Of a stretch of DNA of 53,200 bases, positions 1 to 7,409 are shown one piece after another. Under the pieces are notes generated by a model that did not search any database, was not told the origin of the DNA, and saw only the letters and a program-made list of their open reading frames with translations. This stretch comes from Alistipes sp. (GTDB lineage Bacteria > Bacteroidota > Bacteroidia > Bacteroidales > Rikenellaceae): positions 1 through 53,200 of the forward strand of contig JAFTNV010000035.1 of assembly GCA_017451685.1 (NCBI GenBank), given 5' to 3'. The first letter of the stretch is position 1. The number at the start of each line of letters is the position of its first letter. The position numbers and the translations under genes are program-made.

Positions 1-31
1 ATGGAGGCGTGAGCAGTGGGGAGGGCGGGGG

Positions 32-58
32 CAAAAAAGAGGCTGCGCATGCGCAGCC
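32..58 (-). terminator. Intrinsic terminator of the BspA-like gene
   Basis: A perfect 18-bp palindrome (41-58, GGCTGCGC/GCGCAGCC arms) is followed on the minus strand by TCTTTTTTGC. It lies 36 bases past the stop of the minus-strand gene ending at 95, the expected place for its Rho-independent terminator. Confidence 0.8.
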
Positions 59-94
59 CCAATTTCTCACTACTAATTACTCATTGAACGCAGC

Positions 95-1165
95 TCAAAA
101 CTCGTAGCCAACGATATCTGACGCATAGTCACTCCAATATGTTGCCGACTTATATGCCTCAACAGAAGCTGTAGGAACATAAAGCGCGCACCCAATATTG
201 ACCGAATTCCAACTACTATCATACCATTTGAAAGCATCCTCTCCCAAGCTTGGCGGAGTTGTCGGCTTGCAATATACACTCGTCAGCGAGGTGCAACTCG
301 AGAATGCCTCCTGTCCAATCGAAGTAACGCTATCGCCAATAGTAACACTTGTCAGCGAGGTGCATGCGCTGAATGCAGCAGATCCAATCTCAGTAACACC
401 ATCGGGAATAGTTACACTTGTCAGCGAGGTGCAGTAAGCAAATGCAGCATATCCAATTGTTGTAACACTATCGGGAATAGTTATACTTTCCAGCGAGTTG
501 CAACTACAGAATGCATATTCTCCAATCGTAGTAACGCTATCGGGAATAGTTATACTTATCAGCGAGGTGCAAAAATAGAATGCATTACTTCCAATCGAAG
601 TGATGCTGTCATCGAAGGTGAGGACACCCTGCCCCTCCTCGTAGGTGTTCGAAACAAGGATTGCACCGAAGGCAGCAGGCTCGGTGGTGTAGGGGAAGAG
701 TTTTTTGCCATCGGAGGTGGTGTAGTATATTTTGTTGTTCTCTGCCGAAGGCTCGCCACCATCGCTACTGCCACCACTACCCAAAGGAATAACTATCACG
801 GTGCCATCGGCGAGAGTGAAAGTCACATTCTCCTCGCCAACCACAATGGATTCGATAAAAGAGTCGCCTTGCTCACCCTTATCACCTTTATCACCTTTGT
901 CGCCCTTTTCGCCATCATTAATGGTCATAGAGGTTCCATCCGAGAAGGTAATGGTGTAGCCGTTGTCGGTCTGGGTCACGGCTGTGATTGTGAGGTTGTT
1001 GGCAAGGGCATCGAGGAGCGTCTGCTGGGCATCAAGTTGCTCCTGCATCTCGTTCTGCTCTTTCTCCATTTCGTCAATCTTGTTCAAAATTGCGCTGTCG
1101 TCATACGAACAGCCTGCCAAAACTCCCATTGCTGCAAAGGCAATAAATAGAAATAGTTTTTTCAT
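95..1165 (-). CDS. BspA-like leucine-rich-repeat surface lipoprotein
   Basis: A 356-residue predicted surface lipoprotein. The ATG at 1165 is chosen because it opens directly into a signal peptide (MKKLFLFIAF) ending in the lipobox LAGC (Cys19); an upstream ATG at 1201 would put 12 residues before the signal. After the Cys comes a short coiled coil (DEMEKEQNEMQEQL), a beta-rich DUF4988/PL29-like segment, a collagen-like GDKGDKGDKGEQGD linker, then about five 23-residue BspA/LRR_5 repeats (TSLTSVTIPDSVTTIG type) and a C-terminal cap. BspA-type repeats are known to mediate adhesion or ligand binding; the ligand here is unknown. It is transcribed alone, with a terminator behind it and a long structured leader ahead. 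Start and family are clear; function is inferred. Confidence 0.85.
   Translation of the reverse strand: MKKLFLFIAFAAMGVLAGCSYDDSAILNKIDEMEKEQNEMQEQLDAQQTLLDALANNLTITAVTQTDNGYTITFSDGTSMTINDGEKGDKGDKGDKGEQGDSFIESIVVGEENVTFTLADGTVIVIPLGSGGSSDGGEPSAENNKIYYTTSDGKKLFPYTTEPAAFGAILVSNTYEEGQGVLTFDDSITSIGSNAFYFCTSLISITIPDSVTTIGEYAFCSCNSLESITIPDSVTTIGYAAFAYCTSLTSVTIPDGVTEIGSAAFSACTSLTSVTIGDSVTSIGQEAFSSCTSLTSVYCKPTTPPSLGEDAFKWYDSSWNSVNIGCALYVPTASVEAYKSATYWSDYASDIVGYEF
284..635 (-). repeat. Five 69-bp tandem coding repeats (LRR units)
   Basis: The motif cagcgag recurs at 284, 353, 422, 491 and 560, exactly 69 bp apart, each unit encoding one 23-residue LRR. The units are similar but not identical at DNA level, so copy number could change by recombination or slippage. 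Confidence 0.8.
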
Positions 1166-1489
1166 AGTAATATAAATTTGGTTTAACTTGTTGTGTTCCA
1201 AATTACATTACCGTAACAACTCCAACTGCGGTGGGTTATGTGCAAAAAGAAAGTGTGGAGTTGATTAGTCTATCTGGTTAGAGGTTCTGGAATACCTATG
1301 CTACAAATAAACAATACCCCACACTCGTATCGTAGCATGAGGTAGAGCACCCCAGACTATACAATACGGAGTGACGAGTGTGTTGCTCTCCTTGCGATAT
1401 TGAAAATTTTCCAGATTTCTAACCAAGGATAAAAGCTAATACACTTTCATCAAAATATGTCATCGCAGAGTATAACCCCTGCAATAATA
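1166..1489 (-). other. Long structured 5' leader of the BspA-like gene
   Basis: About 320 untranslated bases lie between the minus -7 box at 1490-1497 and the ATG at 1165. It holds an 8-bp perfect inverted repeat (CAACTCCA 1217-1224 / TGGAGTTG 1256-1263), a 9-bp one (1320-1328 / 1374-1382) and an interleaved 6-bp pair (1335-1340 / 1384-1389) that together could form a pseudoknot. I recognise no known riboswitch. Confidence 0.4.
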
Positions 1490-1497
1490 CAAAGGTA
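1490..1497 (-). promoter_or_regulatory. -7 box for the BspA-like gene
   Basis: CAAAGGTA on the plus strand reads TACCTTTG on the minus strand, matching the Bacteroidetes -7 consensus TAnnTTTG. No clean -33 TTG is seen at the proper spacing, so the call is moderate. Confidence 0.5.
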
Positions 1498-1588
1498 CAA
1501 AAATATTTTAATTGTCACCTTAACTCGCACAAAAAAAGAATGATAATAATTTTTTAATTTTTTAATTATATTACTTAAGAATTTTTTG

Positions 1589-1596
1589 TATCTTTG
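1589..1596 (+). promoter_or_regulatory. -7 box of the aldolase gene
   Basis: TATCTTTG matches TAnnTTTG and is preceded by a very AT-rich stretch (1500-1588) that could act as an UP element. The predicted start near 1603 gives a leader of about 58 bases. No clear TTG at -33. Confidence 0.6.
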
Positions 1597-1660
1597 CGGA
1601 GGTATTTGCATAGTAAATAAGCATTGCATTATTTTCTAATAACTAAACATATATTGTAAT

Positions 1661-2659
1661 ATGATTAATTACAAGGATTTAGGTCTCGTGAATACACGCG
1701 AGATGTTCAAGAAGGCCGTGGCTGGTGGCTACGCCATCCCTGCGTTCAACTTCAACAACATGGAGCAGCTTCAGGCTATCATCATGGCTGCTGCCGAGAC
1801 AAAGTCGCCCGTGATTCTTCAGGTGTCGAAGGGCGCGCGTCAGTATGCCAACCAGACACTCCTCCGCTACATGGCTGAGGGTGCTGTGGAGTATGCCAAG
1901 GAGCTCGGCTGGGAGAATCCCCAGATTGTCCTTCACCTCGACCATGGTGACTCGTTCGAGACATGCAAGAGCTGCATCGACATGGGCTTCTCGTCGGTGA
2001 TGATTGACGGCTCACACCTCCCCTACGAGGAGAACGTAGCGCTCACAAAGAAGGTTGTTGAGTACGCTCACCAGTTCGATGTGACAGTAGAGGGTGAGCT
2101 CGGCGTATTGGCTGGTGTTGAGGACGAGGTGTCGGCCGAGGAGAGCCACTACACCAAGCCCGAGGAGGTTGTTGACTTCGTGACAAAGACAGGTTGCGAC
2201 TCGTTGGCTATCTCTATCGGTACGTCGCACGGTGCCTTCAAGTTCACCCCCGAGCAGTGTACTCTCGATCCCCAGACAGGTCGTCTTGTACCTCCTCCCC
2301 TCGCTTTCGACGTGTTAGCAGCCATCGAGGAGCAGCTCCCTGGCTTCCCCATCGTGCTCCACGGCTCGTCGTCGGTACCCCAGGACGAGGTTGACACCAT
2401 CAACAAGTATGGCGGCGCGTTGAAGGCTGCCGTAGGTATCCCCGAGGAGCAGTTGCGCAAGGCATCAAAGAGCGCCGTATGTAAGATCAACATCGACTCT
2501 GACTCACGCCTCGCCATGACGGCTGCCGTGCGTGAGGTATTCGCCCAGAAGCCCGCAGAGTTCGACCCCCGCAAGTACTTGGGTCCCGCACGCGACAACA
2601 TGAAGAAGCTCTACATCCACAAGATTAAGGAGGTTCTCGGCTCGGACAACAAAGCCTAA
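1661..2659 (+). CDS. fba: Class II fructose-1,6-bisphosphate aldolase
   Basis: A 332-residue cytosolic, zinc-dependent class II aldolase that cleaves fructose-1,6-bisphosphate to dihydroxyacetone phosphate and glyceraldehyde-3-phosphate in glycolysis and runs backward in gluconeogenesis. The (beta/alpha)8 fold shows family signatures: AIPAFNFNN near the start, the metal-binding HLDHGD segment about residue 92, EGELGVLAG with catalytic and metal ligands about residue 140, and SIGTSHGA then LHGSSS in the C-terminal phosphate-binding half. Length is normal for the family. Codons are strongly biased to C/G-ending preferred triplets, consistent with high expression. It stands alone with its own promoter and a strong terminator. 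Confidence 0.95.
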   Translation: MINYKDLGLVNTREMFKKAVAGGYAIPAFNFNNMEQLQAIIMAAAETKSPVILQVSKGARQYANQTLLRYMAEGAVEYAKELGWENPQIVLHLDHGDSFETCKSCIDMGFSSVMIDGSHLPYEENVALTKKVVEYAHQFDVTVEGELGVLAGVEDEVSAEESHYTKPEEVVDFVTKTGCDSLAISIGTSHGAFKFTPEQCTLDPQTGRLVPPPLAFDVLAAIEEQLPGFPIVLHGSSSVPQDEVDTINKYGGALKAAVGIPEEQLRKASKSAVCKINIDSDSRLAMTAAVREVFAQKPAEFDPRKYLGPARDNMKKLYIHKIKEVLGSDNKA

Positions 2660-2667
2660 TTAAAAGA

Positions 2668-2699
2668 AACGCCACCCAACGCTGGGTGGCGTTCTTTTT
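2668..2699 (+). terminator. Intrinsic terminator of fba
   Basis: A 10-bp perfect stem (AACGCCACCC 2668-2677 / GGGTGGCGTT 2684-2693) with a 6-base loop and a CTTTTT tail, 9 bases after the aldolase stop codon. Confidence 0.92.
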
Positions 2700-2813
2700 A
2701 GTGAGTAATGAAGAGTGAGTAATTTTTAGTTTTTGATGGGTTTCTATGGGTTCCTATAGGGTTAATGTATAATTTGTTGTCAGAAGGGGTTAGGCTTGGT
2801 CTATCTGAAAAGA

Positions 2814-2866
2814 TGATCCCCTCGGGATAGTACTTTGACGTACAGCCCGAGGGGTCATACTTTTTA
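2814..2866. terminator. Hairpin behind the ABC exporter gene
   Basis: Arms 2814-2826 and 2846-2857 (CCCCTCGGG / CCCGAGGGG core) pair with one bulge; inside, GTAC/GTAC can extend the stem. T-rich stretches follow on both strands (TCTTTTC on minus, CTTTTTAG on plus). It sits about 33 bases past the minus-strand stop at 2900 and is probably that operon's terminator. Confidence 0.6.
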
Positions 2867-2899
2867 GATGGGCCGAGAATGACCCCTTATCACAACAAA

Positions 2900-4738
2900 T
2901 TACGTGAAGGATTGCATCTCTATAAGGTGAGCATATATCCCTCCCTTGTCGAGAAGTTCCTGGTGGGTACCCTCTTCGGCAACGCGACCCTGGTCGATGA
3001 CGTATATGCGGTCGGCGTTATATATGGTGCTGAGGCGGTGGGCAATGACGATAGAGGTACGACCCTCAAGAAGGTTGGTGAGAGCCTCCTGCACGAGCTT
3101 CTCGCTCTCGGTGTCGAGGGCCGAGGTAGCCTCGTCGAGAATGAGAATCTCAGGATTCTTAAGCACGGCACGTGCGATGCTAAGTCTCTGGCGCTGACCT
3201 CCCGAGAGCTTTGTACCGCGGTCACCTATATTTGTATCGTAGCCCTCGGGGCTCTCCATGATGAAGCCGTGGGCATTAGCAACCTTTGAGGCCTCGACAA
3301 CCTCGTCGTGGGTTGCTGTGGGGCGACCCATAAGGATGTTACCCTCGATGCTATCGTTAAAGAGTACGGTCTCCTGCGACACGATGCTCATCTTGCTACG
3401 CAGCGACTCCTGCTTATAGTCACCCACAGGGACTCCATCAAACAGCACCTCGCCCGCCGTGACATCATAGAAGCGGGGAACGAGCTCGCTAAGTGTCGAC
3501 TTACCGCCTCCCGAGGCACCAACAAGGGCGATAGTCTCACCCTTACGTATCTTAAGGTTTACGTTGTTGATAACCTCCCTCTCGCCATCATACGAGAAGT
3601 GCACGTTGCGCATCTCTATACAATCTTTGAGTCCCTCAAAATCCTTAGCATCGGGCTTATCCTGGATGCTGCTCTTGGCGTCGATGATGGTAAAGATACG
3701 CTCACCGGCAGCAACACCCTGGTTGATATTTGCAAACTGGTCGATAAACGAGCGTAGAGGGCGCGTAATCTGCGAGAAGGCTGCGATGAAGGCGATGAAT
3801 CCCGCTCCCGTGACCATGCCACCATCGACGAGCGTACCGCCAAAGACGAGGATGACAGCAACGGCCGTGATGCCGAGGAACTCGCTCATAGGCGAGGCCA
3901 ACTGTTGGCGGCGGGCCATAGATATGAGGATGCGCGCAAGGTCGGCGTTTATCTTCTTGAACTTATCGCCAATGAACGATGTGGCGTTATAACCCTTGAC
4001 TATCTTCATGCCTGAGAGTGTCTCGTCGAGCACCGACACCATGTCGCCCATGCGCTCCTGACCACGCTTGGCGGGGTGGCGCAGGCGCTTGACGATGCTA
4101 CCGATGACAACACCCACGATGGGCAGGAAGATGACGGCAAATAGCGACAGCTGCCACGAAATACCTATCATAAGGGTGAGGTAGCCAATGATAAGGAAGG
4201 GGTCGCGGAACGCTACCTGGAGCGTATTGGTGATGCAGAACTGCACGACCATGACATCCTGCGTAATCTTCGACATGATGTCGCCCTTACGCTGGTCGCT
4301 GAAGTAACCCACGTTCATGTCGATGACATGCGTAAACATCTCGTCGCGCATACGTCGCACGGTGTTTATACGCAGGCTCTCGACGGTCATGGCCGCAGCA
4401 TAGCGGAAAAGGTTACTAAAGAGGTTCATACATACCGTAACACCACCCAAAAGGCCGAGAAACTTGATGGCGGTGAACTCCTCGCCAAAGCTTAAGGTGT
4501 AGATATACGACAAGATGTCGTTAAATCCCTGCTGGTTGAGCTCTATGGCCGGGAAGGTGTATATAGGCTCGAACTGAAAGCCACCATCCGAGGCAAACAT
4601 GGCGTTAAGGATGGGGATTATCATTGCGTAGTTGAAGGTGTTGAACACGGCATGCAACGCTGCAAAGATGAAGTAGGGTATGGTATATCGGCTTAGGGGC
4701 CTTGCGAAGTTCAGTAGTCGGAAATATGTCTTAATCAT
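2900..4738 (-). CDS. ABC exporter, fused permease and ATPase (MsbA-like)
   Basis: A 612-residue half-transporter of the type I exporter class that should work as a homodimer in the inner membrane. The N-terminal half (about 20-340) holds the six-helix transmembrane domain; the C-terminal half is the ATPase with Walker A GASGGGKS (407-414), Q-loop SIVSQE, signature LSGGQRQRLS, Walker B ILILDEATSALD and switch IAHRLST. Length and layout resemble MsbA lipid A flippases common in Bacteroidota, but substrate cannot be read from sequence. It lies 18 bases behind the DHH phosphoesterase and is probably co-transcribed with it. Peptide, drug or lipid export are alternatives. Confidence 0.9.
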   Translation of the reverse strand: MIKTYFRLLNFARPLSRYTIPYFIFAALHAVFNTFNYAMIIPILNAMFASDGGFQFEPIYTFPAIELNQQGFNDILSYIYTLSFGEEFTAIKFLGLLGGVTVCMNLFSNLFRYAAAMTVESLRINTVRRMRDEMFTHVIDMNVGYFSDQRKGDIMSKITQDVMVVQFCITNTLQVAFRDPFLIIGYLTLMIGISWQLSLFAVIFLPIVGVVIGSIVKRLRHPAKRGQERMGDMVSVLDETLSGMKIVKGYNATSFIGDKFKKINADLARILISMARRQQLASPMSEFLGITAVAVILVFGGTLVDGGMVTGAGFIAFIAAFSQITRPLRSFIDQFANINQGVAAGERIFTIIDAKSSIQDKPDAKDFEGLKDCIEMRNVHFSYDGEREVINNVNLKIRKGETIALVGASGGGKSTLSELVPRFYDVTAGEVLFDGVPVGDYKQESLRSKMSIVSQETVLFNDSIEGNILMGRPTATHDEVVEASKVANAHGFIMESPEGYDTNIGDRGTKLSGGQRQRLSIARAVLKNPEILILDEATSALDTESEKLVQEALTNLLEGRTSIVIAHRLSTIYNADRIYVIDQGRVAEEGTHQELLDKGGIYAHLIEMQSFT

Positions 4739-4756
4739 AAGTATCGTGTTTGCGGT

Positions 4757-5782
4757 CTACAATCTACCCTCCTTAGCGTACTCCCTAATAGATTTCTCGA
4801 AGTGCTTGAGGGTATCTTCCATCGACATGAAGGACTTACCTCCGGCAGCATTCTTATGTCCGCCACCGTTGAAGTAACGCTGCGCAAAGATGTTGACATC
4901 TATATCGGCACGCGAGCGCAGCGACACACGTATAAAGTCGGTATGCTCGGTAAACATCGCCGATATCTTCATCTTCTTAATCGTGAGCGGGTAGTTAACA
5001 AAGCCCTCGGAGTCGCCCTGCTGGAACCAGAAGCGACGAAGCTCGTCGGCCGTGAGCGAGAGGTGCGCAACGGTGCCATTATGGAATATCTTCATCTTGC
5101 GGTTGATGACATATCCAAACAAGCGGGCACGACCCTCGGTGAAGGAGTTATATACGTGGTTGTGTATGTCGGGGATGGATATGCCCGTGGCAGCAAGAAC
5201 GCTGACCATACGGAACACATCGGGCGTGACACTCGAAAAGGCGAAGTTACCAGTGTCGGTCATCATGCCAACGAAGATATTCTCGGCCATGGTTTTAGAT
5301 ATATGCTCCGCACCATACATCTGCTCGATGATGAGCGCCACGAGATAACAGGTGCTCGAGGCCTGGGGGTATGAGAGCATAAGGTCGAAGTCCTCCGACG
5401 GGTCGAGGTGGTGGTCGATGAGTATGCGCTTGGCGCTCTGGTTTTCGTCCAAGAGGTCGCTGAGACCATCGAGACGCGACATGGTGTGGAAGTCGAGGCA
5501 GAAGATGAGCGTAGCGTTCTTCACTGCCTCCGCAGCACGACCATCGCTATCATTCTTATATATGTGCACGCGCTCGCAGCCGGGCATGAAATCCAAGTAG
5601 TAGGGGTATTTATTCGGTAGGATACACGTCACCGTATGTCCCCTCTTTTCTAATATCTCGGCCCATGCCAACGACGAGCCTAAGGCATCGCCATCGGGAT
5701 TTGTGTGCGATAGTATCACTACACGTTGTGGCGTTGAAAGATATTTTTCGAGCTCCTCGAGCCTATTTTTCGATATCTGCAT
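4757..5782 (-). CDS. nrnA: DHH/DHHA1 phosphoesterase (NrnA-type nanoRNase/pAp phosphatase)
   Basis: A 341-residue cytosolic DHH-family phosphoesterase. Metal ligands are visible in HTNPDGDALGSS (about 25-36), CLDF, the diagnostic DHH in LIDHHLDPS (about 122), and MTDTGNF; the C-terminal DHHA1 substrate domain carries the GGGH motif (NGGGHKNAAGG). Relatives named NrnA degrade very short RNAs or cyclic dinucleotide products and dephosphorylate pAp to AMP; which activity dominates here is not decided by sequence. Length fits the family. It is the first gene of a two-gene transcript with the ABC exporter, behind a TATATTTG box at 5809-5816. Confidence 0.88.
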   Translation of the reverse strand: MQISKNRLEELEKYLSTPQRVVILSHTNPDGDALGSSLAWAEILEKRGHTVTCILPNKYPYYLDFMPGCERVHIYKNDSDGRAAEAVKNATLIFCLDFHTMSRLDGLSDLLDENQSAKRILIDHHLDPSEDFDLMLSYPQASSTCYLVALIIEQMYGAEHISKTMAENIFVGMMTDTGNFAFSSVTPDVFRMVSVLAATGISIPDIHNHVYNSFTEGRARLFGYVINRKMKIFHNGTVAHLSLTADELRRFWFQQGDSEGFVNYPLTIKKMKISAMFTEHTDFIRVSLRSRADIDVNIFAQRYFNGGGHKNAAGGKSFMSMEDTLKHFEKSIREYAKEGRL

Positions 5783-5808
5783 AATTACCGGTTTATGCTA
5801 AAACATTG

Positions 5809-5816
5809 CAAATATA
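5809..5816 (-). promoter_or_regulatory. -7 box of the nrnA-ABC exporter pair
   Basis: CAAATATA on plus reads TATATTTG on minus, a full match to TAnnTTTG, about 27 bases before the ATG at 5782. Confidence 0.65.
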
Positions 5817-6249
5817 CAAAAAAATAGGTGTAACATGCTAAAATAATGTAATTTTTAACCATTAAACCAAAGGCTTAGACTTTTATCACATATTGTAGTA
5901 TACAATATATGGAGTTTGTTGCAGCGATTGTCACCCTCCGCACCACGACTTGTCAACAATTGTTTTTTATTTTTTATACTTATATTAATATTAAATAAAA
6001 TATAAATAATAATAAAGGCTGTTGATAGTGTTAACAAGTGTTTTTGGTTTTCTTTATTAACAATTATTTATTTTTGTTTTAATTAAAAATTTATATAAAC
6101 AATTATTAATCACATTAATAGAAAAATAATAAACACTGTGAACATTGGGTTATCAACATATTAACTTTTGTTTATTATTAACATTCGCGGTTTACAACTG
6201 CCCGAAATGAGGTTGAAAATATTTTCAATAAAATATATCCTTTTAATTT
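5817..6249. other. AT-rich intergenic tract with repeated TTATnAACA boxes
   Basis: No convincing gene lies between the nrnA promoter and the mrp terminator. The stretch from about 5960 to 6185 is extremely AT-rich. It contains TTATCAACA (6150-6158), TTATTAACA (6054-6062 and 6174-6182), an inverted TGTTGATAG (6020-6028) and TTGTCAACA (5950-5958), plus an IR ATATTGTA/TACAATAT (5890-5908) and the palindrome AACAATTGTT (5955-5964). These boxes resemble weak DnaA boxes (TTATCCACA) but both flanking genes run the same way, so an origin is only a possibility. Confidence 0.4.
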
Positions 6250-6285
6250 GGAAAAGAGAAACGGCCGTATATACAACGGCCGTAA
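6250..6285 (-). terminator. Intrinsic terminator behind mrp
   Basis: Two copies of ACGGCCGT (6261-6268, 6276-6283) with a 7-base spacer form a hairpin, followed on the minus strand by TTCTCTTTTCC. It is 57 bases past the mrp stop. Confidence 0.75.
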
Positions 6286-6339
6286 CTACAATGCAAATTA
6301 TTTTATCAAAAGTTTTACTACTACTTTTCAACGCCCTTA

Positions 6340-7395
6340 TTAACACTCTGCGGGGAGTTTGTCAACAACCTTCTCGGCAATGTCGGCATAGTACTCCACG
6401 ACCCTCGGGTCGAAGCCTCCGGCAGGGCGTCCTGTATCGCTACCCTCCATAATAGATTGTATGATAGGCACTTGTCCTAACAGCTCTATGCCTGCCTCCT
6501 CGGCATACTGCTTAGCACCGCCCTTGCCAAAGAGGTAGTAGCGGTTATTTGGCAGCTCCTCGGGCGTAAACCACGCCATATTCTCAACAACGCCCAGAAC
6601 GGGGATGTTTACAGCCTCGTGGCGGAACATCTCAACGCCACGCACCACATCTGCGACAGCGACTTGCTGGGGTGTAGATACGATGACGGCACCTGAAATC
6701 TTGAGCTCGTTGATGATAGAGAGATGTATGTCGCCCGTGCCTGGAGGAAGGTCTACCAACAGGTAGTCGAGCTTACCCCAGCGTGTCTGGTGTGTGAGTT
6801 GATGCAGGGCATTCACGGCCATGCCTCCGCGCCACATGAGGGCATCCGTCGGGCGGATGAAGAAGCCGATAGACATAATCTTAATGCCGAGAGCCTGTGC
6901 CGGAATGATGAAGTCGTTACCCTCCTCGTCGCGCTCAGCCTCGGGAATGTAGCCCTCAACACCAAACATCTTCGTCTGCGACGGGCCATAGATGTCGGCA
7001 TCGAGGATGCCCACGTTATAACCTCTCTGGCGTAGTGCCACGGCGAGGTTGGCCGTGACCGTAGACTTACCCACGCCACCCTTGCCCGAGGCGATGGCTA
7101 CAACACGGCATATATCTGTTGTCGTGGTAATGTTCTCCTTACGGCGGGGCTTGGGTGCCGCCTCGCGGATGATGACCATAGTCTGGCTCTGGGGAAAACG
7201 CTCGGACATGAGAGCCTCGACCTGATGCTTAATCTTCTGCGCAAAGGGGTCGCGAGCCTTCTGGAAGCGTAGCGTGATGGCTATGGCGCCATCATCGCCC
7301 ATGTCGGCACGATCCACAAAGCCGCTATCTACGATATTGCTACCCGTCTCGGGGTGTATAATGTCGCGTAGCAATAGTTCTAATTCTTCGTTCAT
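6340..7395 (-). CDS. mrp: Mrp/ApbC-type P-loop iron-sulfur carrier ATPase
   Basis: A 351-residue cytosolic P-loop NTPase of the Mrp/NBP35 family, which binds and hands over Fe-S clusters to apoproteins. Residues about 1-90 form the MIP18/DUF59 domain; about 100-345 form the deviant Walker A ATPase (SGKGGVGKST, then DADIYGPSQ and LVDLPPGTGD). The CxxC pair that binds the bridging cluster in many Mrp proteins is absent: the matching segment reads ENMAWFTPEELP. Length is normal. It follows sppA by 14 bases and is last in the run, with a terminator behind it. Family is certain; Fe-S carrier function is inferred. Confidence 0.92.
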   Translation of the reverse strand: MNEELELLLRDIIHPETGSNIVDSGFVDRADMGDDGAIAITLRFQKARDPFAQKIKHQVEALMSERFPQSQTMVIIREAAPKPRRKENITTTTDICRVVAIASGKGGVGKSTVTANLAVALRQRGYNVGILDADIYGPSQTKMFGVEGYIPEAERDEEGNDFIIPAQALGIKIMSIGFFIRPTDALMWRGGMAVNALHQLTHQTRWGKLDYLLVDLPPGTGDIHLSIINELKISGAVIVSTPQQVAVADVVRGVEMFRHEAVNIPVLGVVENMAWFTPEELPNNRYYLFGKGGAKQYAEEAGIELLGQVPIIQSIMEGSDTGRPAGGFDPRVVEYYADIAEKVVDKLPAEC

Positions 7396-7409
7396 CGTTA
7401 TATTGTGTT

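Noticed and set aside
284-635. CRISPR-like spacing of 69-bp units
   Set aside because: The repeats are in frame inside an LRR gene with no unique spacers and no cas genes.
2700-2760. Repeat shared between 2700-2725 and 60-90 (gagtaat/gtgag words)
   Set aside because: Short low-complexity words only; no continuous match long enough to call a repeat.
6250-6285. ACGGCCGT pairs as operator sites
   Set aside because: Placement just past the mrp stop and the T-rich tail on the minus strand fit a terminator better.
6168-6452. Possible 94-residue plus-strand reading frame next to mrp
   Set aside because: It crosses the mrp terminator hairpin and runs into mrp antisense; no domain, no promoter and AT-rich random composition.
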